Assembly: GCA_903944555.1 (NCBI GenBank)
Contig: CAJASG010000609.1
Coordinates: 1-7,317 of the forward strand
From: an uncultured beta proteobacterium
GTDB taxonomy: Bacteria > Pseudomonadota > Gammaproteobacteria > Burkholderiales > Burkholderiaceae_C
Direction of reading: 5' to 3'
Length of the DNA stretch: 7,317 bases
In this document: positions 1 to 7,113 of the stretch, one piece after another
Layout of the letters: the number at the start of each line of letters is the position of its first letter
Position numbering within the stretch: the first letter of the stretch is position 1
The notes under the pieces: model-generated
Databases searched by the model: none
Seen by the model: only the letters and a program-made list of their open reading frames with translations
Told to the model about the DNA's origin: nothing
Translations under genes and position numbers: made by a program

Positions 1-534
1 GGCCTGGTGGGCGGGCACTGCATCGGGGTGGACCCCTACTACCTGACCCACAAGGCAGAAATGCTGGGCTACAACCCGCAAGTCATCCTGGCGGGACGCC
101 GTATCAATGACGGCATGGGCAAGTTCATTGCGGAGCAGACCATCAAGCACATGATTGCGTCAGGGAGTTATGTCAAAGGTGCCAAAGTCAACATACTCGG
201 ACTGACCTTCAAGGAGGACTGTGGGGACCTGCGAAATTCCAAGGTTATTGACATCATCAACGAGCTCAAGTCCTATGGTGTTGACGTGTTTGTAACCGAC
301 CCTCGGGCAGACGCGACAGAGGCCATGCATGAGTATGGTGTGTCTTTGTTGCAGTGGTCCGACCTGCCGCGCGCCGACGCCATTGTGGCGGCGGTTGCCC
401 ACCGGGAATTTGCCGCCATGACCGTCGAAGACTTTGGCCGAAAGCTGGTGAAGGGAGGCGCATTTATTGATGTGAAGGCCGCGTTTGATCGCCGAGCCAT
501 CGAAGGCGCGGGTTACAAACTGTGGCGTCTCTAG
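1..534 (+). CDS. Nucleotide-sugar dehydrogenase (TviB/VipA/WbpA type), C-terminal part, 5' end outside window
   Basis: The reading frame is open from base 1 and ends at TAG 532-534, so only about 177 C-terminal residues are present. Near the window edge is GGHCIGVDPYYL, the active-site loop of the UDP-glucose/GDP-mannose dehydrogenase family; its Cys (codon 19-21) is the thiohemiacetal nucleophile in the two-step NAD-dependent oxidation of the sugar C6 hydroxyl to a carboxylate. The central dimerisation helix region follows. The UDP-binding domain then starts at about 184, with ILGLTFKEDCGDLRNSKV, the family's GLxFKxxxxDxRxS motif. The GGHCIGVDPYYLTHKAE form is typical of UDP-N-acetylhexosamine dehydrogenases (TviB, WbpA), not UDP-glucose dehydrogenases, so a UDP-HexNAcA product is likely. 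The enzyme is cytoplasmic. It is the first gene of the visible operon; 29 bases separate it from the next start. The subfamily is inferred, as the N-terminal NAD domain is not visible. Confidence 0.93.
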   Translation, partial: GLVGGHCIGVDPYYLTHKAEMLGYNPQVILAGRRINDGMGKFIAEQTIKHMIASGSYVKGAKVNILGLTFKEDCGDLRNSKVIDIINELKSYGVDVFVTDPRADATEAMHEYGVSLLQWSDLPRADAIVAAVAHREFAAMTVEDFGRKLVKGGAFIDVKAAFDRRAIEGAGYKLWRL

Positions 535-563
535 GCGCACGCAGCGAACCCCGCAGGCGGCCT

Positions 564-1748
564 ATGCAAGATGACGAGCGTCCCTTGGTGTTGCATGTGA
601 TGCACCGCTTTGACACCGGCGGGCTGGAAAACGGGGTGGTGAATTTGATCAACCACATGCCTGCCACGTCGTACCGGCATGCGGTTCTGGCCATGACGGA
701 AGTGACGGATTTTCAACACCGCATTCGCCGCAACGATGTGGAGTGCATTTCGCTGCACAAGCCCCCAGGTCACGGTGTGTGGCAGTACGCCAAGTTGTAC
801 CAACTTTTCCGGGAATTGCGGCCACACATTGTGCACAGCCGCAACCTTGCTGCGCTGGAAGTTCAGGCCCCTGCGTGGGCGGCCGGTGTGCCGGTTCGGA
901 TTCACGGCGAGCACGGGCGTGACATCGGTGACCTCGATGGGAGCAACATCACCTTGCAGCGCGTCCGGCGCATGTACCGGCCGTTTGTCCACCACTACAC
1001 GGCCTTGTCGCGCGACCTGGCGCACTACCTGAACGACAAGGTTCGCGTCCCCCACGGCAATATCACGCAGGCGTGCAACGGTGTCGATACGGAGCGCTTC
1101 CGTGCGGCACCCGCCGGGCCGCAAGCGATTGCTGGCTCCCCCTTTGATCCGGAACAACATTGGTTGGTGGGCACCGTGGGCCGGATGCAAGCAGTCAAAG
1201 ACCAGACCATGCTGGCGCACGCTTTTGTACAGGCCCTTTCGATGGCGCCTGAACTCAAAGCGTCTATGCGCTTGGTAATGGTGGGTGAGGGGCCGCTGCG
1301 CGCGCAGGCGGACGCTGTATTGGCGGCGGCGGGGCTGGGCCATCTGGCGTGGTTGCCTGGCGTGCGCAGTGACGTGGCAGACATCATGCGCGGCATGCAC
1401 GCCTTTGCCTTGCCCTCATTGGCAGAAGGCATCTCCAACACCATTTTGGAAGCCATGGCCAGCGGTGTACCGGTGGTTGCAACGGCGGTCGGTGGCAATG
1501 CCGACCTGGTGAGCCATGGGGAAACCGGTCTCATCACCCCGGCGGGCGATTCACAGGCGATGGCGCGTCAATTGGTGACGTTGGCCCGCGATCCGGGGCG
1601 CGCTCGGCGCATGGGCCAGGCTGCGCGGCAACGCGCCGTGACGGATTTCAGCATGAGCGCGATGGTGTCAACTTACCAACAGGTGTACGACCAGCAGTTG
1701 CACCGCATTAGGGATATAGGAAATGTGCGGCATAACCGGCATCTTTGA
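564..1748 (+). CDS. Family 4 glycosyltransferase, PEP-CTERM/EpsH1-associated sugar transferase type
   Basis: This gene encodes a 394-residue GT-B fold, retaining glycosyltransferase that transfers a nucleotide-activated sugar onto a growing lipid-linked glycan at the cytoplasmic face. The N-terminal acceptor domain begins LVLHVMHRFDTGGLENG (residues 8-24), characteristic of the EpsH1/PEP-CTERM sugar transferases (TIGR03088 type as I recall it). In the donor domain GRMQAVKD (from about residue 206) supplies the Arg/Lys that contact the nucleotide phosphates, and AEGISNTILEAM holds the E-x7-E motif at E288 and E296, followed by ASGVPVVAT. The start at ATG 564 is chosen because family members begin just ahead of LVLHV; a GTG at 522 is in frame but would overlap the dehydrogenase and add a poorly matching 14-residue tail. 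AGG at 555-557 is only a weak ribosome site. The 3' end overlaps the amidotransferase by 26 bases. The sugar specificity is not readable. Confidence 0.92.
   Translation: MQDDERPLVLHVMHRFDTGGLENGVVNLINHMPATSYRHAVLAMTEVTDFQHRIRRNDVECISLHKPPGHGVWQYAKLYQLFRELRPHIVHSRNLAALEVQAPAWAAGVPVRIHGEHGRDIGDLDGSNITLQRVRRMYRPFVHHYTALSRDLAHYLNDKVRVPHGNITQACNGVDTERFRAAPAGPQAIAGSPFDPEQHWLVGTVGRMQAVKDQTMLAHAFVQALSMAPELKASMRLVMVGEGPLRAQADAVLAAAGLGHLAWLPGVRSDVADIMRGMHAFALPSLAEGISNTILEAMASGVPVVATAVGGNADLVSHGETGLITPAGDSQAMARQLVTLARDPGRARRMGQAARQRAVTDFSMSAMVSTYQQVYDQQLHRIRDIGNVRHNRHL
1710..1714 (+). promoter_or_regulatory. Ribosome binding site for the amidotransferase
   Basis: AGGGA lies 8 bases before ATG 1723, inside the last codons of the preceding glycosyltransferase. 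It supports the 1723 start, as does the requirement that Cys follow the initiator Met in this enzyme family. A second AGGA at 1718-1721 is too close to the start to serve. Confidence 0.6.
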
Positions 1749-3648
1749 TACCCGCAGTAGCGCGGAGGTTAGTCGCTCTGTGCTGCAGCGCATGAACGAC
1801 TCCCAGATCCATCGTGGCCCGGATGAGGGTTGCCTGCACCGTGAGCCCGGCTTGGGACTGGGGCATCGGCGCCTTTCCATCATCGATGTCGCAACCGGTC
1901 AGCAGCCGCTCTTCAACGAAGATGGCTCCGTCGTCGTGGTCTTCAATGGAGAGATCTACAACTACCAGGACTTGATTGCGGAGTTGCAGGTGTTGGGCCA
2001 CGTTTTTCACACCAAAAGTGACACCGAAGTTATTGTCCATGCCTGGGAGTCCTGGGGCGCTGATTGCGTGAAGCGTTTTCGTGGCATGTTTGCCTTCGTC
2101 TTGTGGGACCGCAATCAGCAAACGCTGTTTATGGCCCGCGACCGCATGGGCGTCAAACCCCTGTACTACGCGTTACTGGATGACGGGACCTTGCTGTTCG
2201 GCTCCGAGCTCAAATCCATTTTGGCCCACGGTGGTTTGCCCCGTGAGATGGACCCCCATGCGGTGGAAGAGTATTTCGCGCTGGGCTATGTAGCCGAGCC
2301 CCGCACCATTTTCAAACAGGCGCGCAAGCTGTCACCCGCCCACACGCTCCAGCTTAAGCGGGGAAGTCCCATGCCCCAACCCGTGGCCTATTGGGACGTT
2401 CGCTTTAGTCTGGATAACCCGGTGTCTGAGCAGGAAGCCCAGAGCGAACTGGTGCAGCGCTTGAAGGAGTCCGTTCGTTTGCGCATGATTTCCGAAGTTC
2501 CGTTGGGCGCATTTTTGTCCGGTGGGGTGGACAGCAGCGCCGTGGTTGCCGTCATGGCGGGCCTCTCCCCGGAGCCGGTCAACACCTGCTCCATTGGCTT
2601 TGACGACCCCACCTTCAATGAGTCTGATTTCGCGCAAAAGGTGGCAGACCGTTACCACACCCGCCACCATCTGGAAGTCGTAAAGAGCGATGATTTCGAT
2701 TTGATCGATACCCTGGCGCGCCTGTACGACGAGCCCTATGCGGACAGCTCTGCCATCCCCACTTACCGGGTTTGCCAGCTTGCACGCAAGCACGTCACGG
2801 TTGCACTGTCGGGCGATGGCGGCGATGAATCCCTGGGCGGCTACCGGCGCTACCGCATGCATCTGTTGGAAGACCATCTGCGTGGCACACTGCCATTGGC
2901 CGTGCGCCGTCCCCTGTTTGGGGTGTTGGGACGGTTCTATCCCAAGGCCGATTGGGCTCCGCGCATGTTCCGCGCCAAAACAACCTTTGAGGGGCTGGCC
3001 CGCACCTCGGTGGAGGCCTACTTTCATACGGTCTCGATCCTGCGTGACCCGATGCGCGATGCGCTGTTCAGCCCGCACTTCAAAAGCGAGCTGGCCGGTT
3101 ACACGGCGCAAGAGGTCTTCAACCGCCATGCGCTCCAGGCGGGTACCGACGACCCACTGGCCCTCATCCAGTACCTGGATCTGAAAACTTACCTGGTCGG
3201 GGACATCAACACCAAGGTTGACCGGGCCAGCATGGCCCATTCTCTGGAGGTGCGCGAACCGCTGATGGACCACGAGCTGGTGGAATGGCTGGCCACGCTT
3301 CCGTCCCACCTCAAAATTCGCGGGCAAGAAGGCAAATACATCTTCAAAAAATCCATGGAGGCGTATCTGCCGCAGGATGTTTTGTACCGGCCCAAGATGG
3401 GTTTTTCGGTGCCCTTGGCGCGCTGGTTTCGCGGCCCACTCAAGCAGCGATTGCGCGACGCGGTGTTGGGCGAGCGCTTGGCGGCCACGGGCTGGTTCAA
3501 CCCCGACTACTTGCGGCATTTGGTGGATGCGCACCAGTCCGGCACGCGGGACTACAGCGCACCGCTATGGACGCTGCTGATGTTCGAAGCATTTTTGCGC
3601 CAGGTGGTCGATGCCAACCTGCCTGCACCGAAGGTGGTGACACCATGA
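1723..3648 (+). CDS. XrtA/exosortase A-associated amidotransferase, asparagine synthase (glutamine-hydrolysing) family
   Basis: The product has 641 residues and two complete domains. The N-terminal class II glutaminase domain has Cys2 (MCGITGIFD) as nucleophile once Met is removed, with RGPDEG (31-36), RRLSIID (49-55), FNGEIYN (74-80) and SDTE (99-102) forming the glutamine pocket as in AsnB. The synthetase domain has the ATP PP-loop SGGVDSS (266-272), SGDGGDE (363-369), DINTKVDRAS (494-503) and RPKMGFSVPL (556-565). All key residues appear intact. Glutamine would give ammonia to an ATP-activated carboxylate. In these exopolysaccharide clusters (TIGR03108 type as recalled) the substrate is unknown; a uronic acid in the glycan is a sensible guess because a nucleotide-sugar dehydrogenase is next door. 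It overlaps the upstream gene by 26 bases, and its TGA overlaps the downstream ATG. Family identity is certain; the true acceptor is not. Confidence 0.95.
   Translation: MCGITGIFDTRSSAEVSRSVLQRMNDSQIHRGPDEGCLHREPGLGLGHRRLSIIDVATGQQPLFNEDGSVVVVFNGEIYNYQDLIAELQVLGHVFHTKSDTEVIVHAWESWGADCVKRFRGMFAFVLWDRNQQTLFMARDRMGVKPLYYALLDDGTLLFGSELKSILAHGGLPREMDPHAVEEYFALGYVAEPRTIFKQARKLSPAHTLQLKRGSPMPQPVAYWDVRFSLDNPVSEQEAQSELVQRLKESVRLRMISEVPLGAFLSGGVDSSAVVAVMAGLSPEPVNTCSIGFDDPTFNESDFAQKVADRYHTRHHLEVVKSDDFDLIDTLARLYDEPYADSSAIPTYRVCQLARKHVTVALSGDGGDESLGGYRRYRMHLLEDHLRGTLPLAVRRPLFGVLGRFYPKADWAPRMFRAKTTFEGLARTSVEAYFHTVSILRDPMRDALFSPHFKSELAGYTAQEVFNRHALQAGTDDPLALIQYLDLKTYLVGDINTKVDRASMAHSLEVREPLMDHELVEWLATLPSHLKIRGQEGKYIFKKSMEAYLPQDVLYRPKMGFSVPLARWFRGPLKQRLRDAVLGERLAATGWFNPDYLRHLVDAHQSGTRDYSAPLWTLLMFEAFLRQVVDANLPAPKVVTP
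3631..3637 (+). promoter_or_regulatory. Ribosome binding site for the exosortase A-associated glycosyltransferase
   Basis: AAGGTGG, 7 bases before ATG 3645 and inside the 3' end of the amidotransferase gene. It decides the start of the next gene against a long in-frame upstream extension that would run back to 3285. Confidence 0.6.
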
Positions 3649-4859
3649 ATCTGCGCGTCCTCCATGTGCTGGACCACTCCATTCCGCTGCACAGTGGTTA
3701 CACGTTCCGCACGCTGTCCATTTTGCGGGAGCAGCGCAAGCTCGGGTGGGAGACTTTCCACCTCACCAGTCCCAAGCAAATTGGCTGTGATGTGGATGAG
3801 GAAGATGTGGATGGCTGGCATTTCTACCGCACACCGGTGGTCACCGGACGGCTCGCGCGCCTGCCTTTGCTCGCGCAGAGTGCACTGATGCGGGCGCTGG
3901 AGCGTCGGTTGGAATCGGTGGTGGACAAAGTCCGCCCGGACATCATTCACGCGCACTCACCCGTGCTCAATGCTTGGCCTGCGTTGCGCGTGGGCGAGCG
4001 TTTGGGCATTCCTGTGGTGTATGAAGTCCGTGCCTTTTGGGAGGATGCCGCGGTAGACCACGGAACAACCACGGAAGGCAGCTTACGTTACCGCTTTACC
4101 CGCGCACTGGAAACCCGTGCGTTGCGGCGCGCCGATCACGTTTTCACCATCTGCGAAGGCTTGCGCCGCGACATTGTGGGGCGCGGCATTCCTGCCGCCA
4201 AAGTCACCGTGATTCCCAATGCGGTGGATGTTGGCGCCTTTGGGTCGGGGGCGCCTGCGGACGCTGAACTCACGGCGCAGCTCGGACTGCAAGACCGCTG
4301 CGTCATGGGCTTTATTGGCTCCTTTTACGCCTATGAGGGGCTGGACTTGCTGTTGCAAGCGCTGCCCGGCATCCTGGTGCAGCGACCCGAGGCATGCGTA
4401 TTGCTGGTGGGTGGAGGGCCGCAGGAGTCGGCCCTGAAAGAACAGGCCCAACGCCTGGGCGTGTCCGACAGAGTTGTGTTTTGCGGGCGCGTACCGCACG
4501 ACCAGGTCAAGCGCTATTACGACTTGGTGGACGTACTTGTCTATCCCCGACACTCCATGCGGCTGACCGAGTTGGTGACCCCTCTCAAGCCGCTCGAAGC
4601 CATGGCACAAGGCCGCCTGCTGGTGGCCTCTGATGTGGGTGGGCACCACGAACTGATTCGACATGGGGAAACCGGCGTGCTCTTCAAAGCCGGAAACGTT
4701 CAGGCGCTGACGGACGCGGTGGTGGATCTTTTGGCGGCCCGCACGCAATGGCCTGGCATTCAAAAAGCGGGCCGGCAGTTTGTGGAAACGCAGCGCAACT
4801 GGACCCACAGTGTGGCACGTTACACCGGTATTTATGCTGCATTGGCGGGGCGTGCATGA
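3645..4859 (+). CDS. Exosortase A-associated glycosyltransferase (Daro_2409-type, GT4)
   Basis: The 404-residue product is a GT-B glycosyltransferase. It opens with NLRVLHVLDHSIPLHSGYTF (residues 2-21), a signature of the glycosyltransferase that recurs in PEP-CTERM/exosortase A polysaccharide loci (TIGR04063 type as recalled). The acceptor domain continues through IIHAHSPVLNAWPAL. The donor domain begins near VTVIPNAVD and contains FIGSFYAYEGLDLLL. The nucleotide-sugar site sits at RLTELVTPLKPLEAMA, where the two acidic residues are E309 and E318, an E-x8-E spacing rather than the usual E-x7-E; TPLKPLEAMA itself is common in this subgroup. Next comes DVGGHHELIRHGETG, a typical GT4 donor segment. 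The start is ATG 3645, in an ATGA overlap with the amidotransferase stop and preceded by a good ribosome site. The stop overlaps the next start in the same way, which implies coupled translation. Donor and acceptor sugars are unknown. Confidence 0.93.
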   Translation: MNLRVLHVLDHSIPLHSGYTFRTLSILREQRKLGWETFHLTSPKQIGCDVDEEDVDGWHFYRTPVVTGRLARLPLLAQSALMRALERRLESVVDKVRPDIIHAHSPVLNAWPALRVGERLGIPVVYEVRAFWEDAAVDHGTTTEGSLRYRFTRALETRALRRADHVFTICEGLRRDIVGRGIPAAKVTVIPNAVDVGAFGSGAPADAELTAQLGLQDRCVMGFIGSFYAYEGLDLLLQALPGILVQRPEACVLLVGGGPQESALKEQAQRLGVSDRVVFCGRVPHDQVKRYYDLVDVLVYPRHSMRLTELVTPLKPLEAMAQGRLLVASDVGGHHELIRHGETGVLFKAGNVQALTDAVVDLLAARTQWPGIQKAGRQFVETQRNWTHSVARYTGIYAALAGRA

Positions 4860-5959
4860 AAGGTCCTGGACTGCGCATTGGCTTGATTGGCCCCTTGCCG
4901 CCCCCATCGGGCGGTATGGCGAACCAGACCCAACAATTGGCGGAGCTGTTAACCACCGGGGGCGCGGCGGTGACTCTGGTGCAAGTCAATGCACCCTATG
5001 CACCCGCGTGGATTGGTGGGGTTCCCTTGGTGCGTGCGGTGTTCAGGCTCATGCCTTACCTGTCCACCCTGTGGCGCGCAGCAGGGCGCAGTGACGTCTT
5101 TCACATCATGGCCAATTCTGGCTGGTCATGGCACTTGTTTGCCGCACCGGCGGTCTGGGTGGCGCGCCGCAGGGGGGTGGCGGTCGTCGTCAACTACCGG
5201 GGGGGCGAGGCCGCAGAGTTTCTGCGCGGCTCCGGGCGGGTGGTTCGGTTCACCCTGCGCAGAGCCTGTGCACTGCTGGTGCCGTCCGGTTTTTTGCAAG
5301 AGGTGTTTTTTCGCCACCAGATGCAGGCCGAGATTCTTCCCAATATCGTGGACCTCAGCCGATTTCATCCACGTGAAGATGCCAATGGGGCGGACCATGG
5401 GGACGCGCCGCATCTGCTGGTGGCGCGCAATCTGGAGGTTTTGTATGACAACGAAACGGCGATCAATGCCTTTAAGTTAGTCAAGGAAAAGTTTCCTCGG
5501 GCACGTCTCTCTATTGCCGGCAGCGGCCCCGAGGCGTTGCGCTTGCGCCAGAGGGTCCGTGCGCTGGGCCTGGACGGCGCAGTCCGCTTCTGTGGTCGCC
5601 TGGAGCGCGACGCCATGGCCGCTCTGTACCGCAGTGCCGACCTGGTGCTCAACCCGAGTCTGGCCGACAACATGCCCAACTCCTTGTTGGAAGCGTGGGC
5701 CAGCGGTGTGCCGGTGGTCAGTACCAATGTGGGTGGCATTCCCTATCTTGCGCAGGATGGCGTCACCGCTTCTCTGGTGCCCCCGGCGGACCCAGACGCG
5801 ATGGCGCAAGCCAGCCTTTTCCTCTTGCGCAATGAAGCCGTCTGGCGGACCCGCGCACAGGCCGGATTGGAAGAATCAAAACGGTACACCTGGGCGGAGG
5901 TCCAGCCCGTCTTGATGGATGCCTACCATCGGGCCGTTCAGCAGTCAATACACGGATAA
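4856..5959 (+). CDS. Glycosyltransferase family 4 protein
   Basis: This 367-residue GT-B glycosyltransferase begins LRIGLIGPLPPPSGGMANQT, the glycine-rich acceptor-side loop of many GT4 enzymes (PPPxGGMAxQ). The donor domain has LLVARNLEVLYDNETAI, where R-N-L replaces the usual basic GRL segment, then LSIAGSGPE and VRFCGRLERD. The acidic motif reads DNMPNSLLEAWASGVPVVST: D271 takes the place of the first Glu of E-x7-E, and E279 is the second. D in that place is seen in other DN(L/M/Q)PN glycosyltransferases, so activity is expected. ATG 4856 is chosen because it forms an ATGA overlap with the upstream stop and because homology starts just after it; an in-frame ATG at 4748 would add 36 residues lying over the upstream gene. 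A GGGG at 4847-4850 may act as a weak ribosome site. The acceptor is unknown; a later sugar addition in the same repeat unit is likely. Confidence 0.91.
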   Translation: MKGPGLRIGLIGPLPPPSGGMANQTQQLAELLTTGGAAVTLVQVNAPYAPAWIGGVPLVRAVFRLMPYLSTLWRAAGRSDVFHIMANSGWSWHLFAAPAVWVARRRGVAVVVNYRGGEAAEFLRGSGRVVRFTLRRACALLVPSGFLQEVFFRHQMQAEILPNIVDLSRFHPREDANGADHGDAPHLLVARNLEVLYDNETAINAFKLVKEKFPRARLSIAGSGPEALRLRQRVRALGLDGAVRFCGRLERDAMAALYRSADLVLNPSLADNMPNSLLEAWASGVPVVSTNVGGIPYLAQDGVTASLVPPADPDAMAQASLFLLRNEAVWRTRAQAGLEESKRYTWAEVQPVLMDAYHRAVQQSIHG

Positions 5960-5970
5960 CAGAGCCTGGC

Positions 5971-7113
5971 ATGGATCTATACACCTCTTTGGTTTCATCG
6001 TATTTGTTTCCATTGCATGAGCGCGTCAAGCGCCATGACACCGTGGCGCTGCGGCGCAGCATGGAAGAGGTCCAGTGGTGGCCTGCGCAGCGGGTGGCGG
6101 CTTTGCAGCGGCAACGCCTGCACACGCTCTTGAAGGATGCGGCCTTGCATGTGCCCTACTACCGAGACCTGTTTACACGCATCGGGTTGGATCCCCAAGA
6201 CGGCCAAAGTCCGGACCAATTGCACCGGATTCCGTTCCTGACCAAGGCCCTCATCCGTACCAACACCGATGCCCTCAAGGCCACCAACGCACGGGGACTT
6301 GCCCGCTTCAATACCGGCGGGTCATCCGGGGAGCCCCTGGTGTTTTTTATTGGCAAGAACCGTGTCAGCCACGACGTGGCGGCCAAGTGGCGCGCGACAC
6401 GCTGGTGGGGTGTGGATGTGGGAGACCCGGAGGTTGTGGTGTGGGGTTCCCCCATAGAGCTGGGCAAGCAGGACCGGATCAAGGCATGGCGCGACCGGGT
6501 TTTCCGCACCCGGCTTTTGTCGGCGTTTGAGATGTCCGCCCCCAAGCTGGACCAGTTCATTGACACCATTCGCGCCGTCAAGCCCCGCATTTTGTTTGGC
6601 TACCCATCGGCCTTGTCCCATATTGCCCAGCATGCACGGATGCGCGGCATCCCCATGGATGATCTGGGGATTGAGGTTGCATTCGTCACCTCAGAGCGGC
6701 TGTATGACACGCAGCGCAGGACCATTGCTGAAGTATTTGGATGCAAGGTGGCCAATGGCTACGGTGGCAGGGACGCCGGGTTCATCGCGCATGAGTGCCC
6801 AGCCGGGGGCATGCACCTGACGGCCGACGACATCGTGGTGGAGATCATCGATGCTGCGGGGCAGGTGCAGCCTGCCGGGGTGGCTGGTGAAATTGTGGTG
6901 ACCCACCTGTCCACCCATGACTTTCCTTTCATTCGCTACCGCACGGGCGATATTGGTGTGTTGGGCACCAGCCCTTGTGCCTGCGGCCGGGGCCTTCCCT
7001 TGTTGCAAGACATTCAGGGGCGCAGTACGGATTTCGTGGTGGCCGCTGACGGGACAGTGCTGCACGGTTTGGCGCTCATCTACGTCCTGCGCGATCTGGC
7101 TGGCATCCAGTGA
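5971..7113 (+). CDS. PaaK/CapK-like adenylate-forming enzyme (phenylacetate-CoA ligase family), C-terminally truncated
   Basis: This encodes 380 residues of an ANL-superfamily enzyme that would activate a carboxylic acid with ATP. Motifs in order: VPYYRDLF near the N terminus; the phosphate loop TGGSSGEP (115-122); NGYGGRDAG (262-270), which occupies the adenine/acyl pocket; RTGDIG (324-329), with the ribose-binding Asp; and the hinge GRSTDF (350-355). HECPAGG (C276) and CACGR (C336, C338) resemble the Cys sets that may bind metal in PaaK-like proteins (inference). Relatives in exopolysaccharide clusters run to about 440-460 residues; here the frame stops soon after HGLALIYVLRDLAGIQ, so most of the small C-terminal lobe, which usually contributes the catalytic Lys, is missing. 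It lies 11 bases after the previous stop, with a poor ribosome site. In such loci it probably activates an acyl group for glycan decoration, but the substrate is unknown. The truncation makes activity doubtful. Confidence 0.88.
   Translation: MDLYTSLVSSYLFPLHERVKRHDTVALRRSMEEVQWWPAQRVAALQRQRLHTLLKDAALHVPYYRDLFTRIGLDPQDGQSPDQLHRIPFLTKALIRTNTDALKATNARGLARFNTGGSSGEPLVFFIGKNRVSHDVAAKWRATRWWGVDVGDPEVVVWGSPIELGKQDRIKAWRDRVFRTRLLSAFEMSAPKLDQFIDTIRAVKPRILFGYPSALSHIAQHARMRGIPMDDLGIEVAFVTSERLYDTQRRTIAEVFGCKVANGYGGRDAGFIAHECPAGGMHLTADDIVVEIIDAAGQVQPAGVAGEIVVTHLSTHDFPFIRYRTGDIGVLGTSPCACGRGLPLLQDIQGRSTDFVVAADGTVLHGLALIYVLRDLAGIQ
7100..7110. repeat. Short perfect inverted repeat at the gene-gene junction
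   Basis: CTGG and CCAG flank the three bases CAT, giving an 11-base hairpin-like palindrome that ends exactly before the premature TGA of the PaaK-like frame. The arms are only four bases, so this may be chance, but its position at the discontinuity is worth recording. No longer inverted or direct repeat of an insertion sequence was seen around it. Confidence 0.35.

Noticed and set aside
522..563. GTG start for the first glycosyltransferase
   Set aside because: It overlaps the dehydrogenase end and adds an Arg-rich 14-residue stretch not typical of the family; ATG 564 fits better.
531..1400. 289-residue open frame on the minus strand across the first glycosyltransferase
   Set aside because: Low-complexity Arg/His-rich translation, no domain, and opposite a clearly conserved gene.
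2332..3534. 400-residue open frame on the minus strand across the amidotransferase
   Set aside because: It lies opposite intact amidotransferase motifs and shows no recognisable domain. Long antisense frames are expected in GC-rich coding DNA.
3285..3644. In-frame upstream extension of the second glycosyltransferase
   Set aside because: It would add 120 residues lying over the conserved end of the amidotransferase. The ribosome site at 3631-3637 and family homology both place the start at 3645.
4083..4907. 274-residue open frame on the minus strand across the second glycosyltransferase
   Set aside because: A shadow of the + strand gene, with Arg/His/Gln-rich sequence and no motif.
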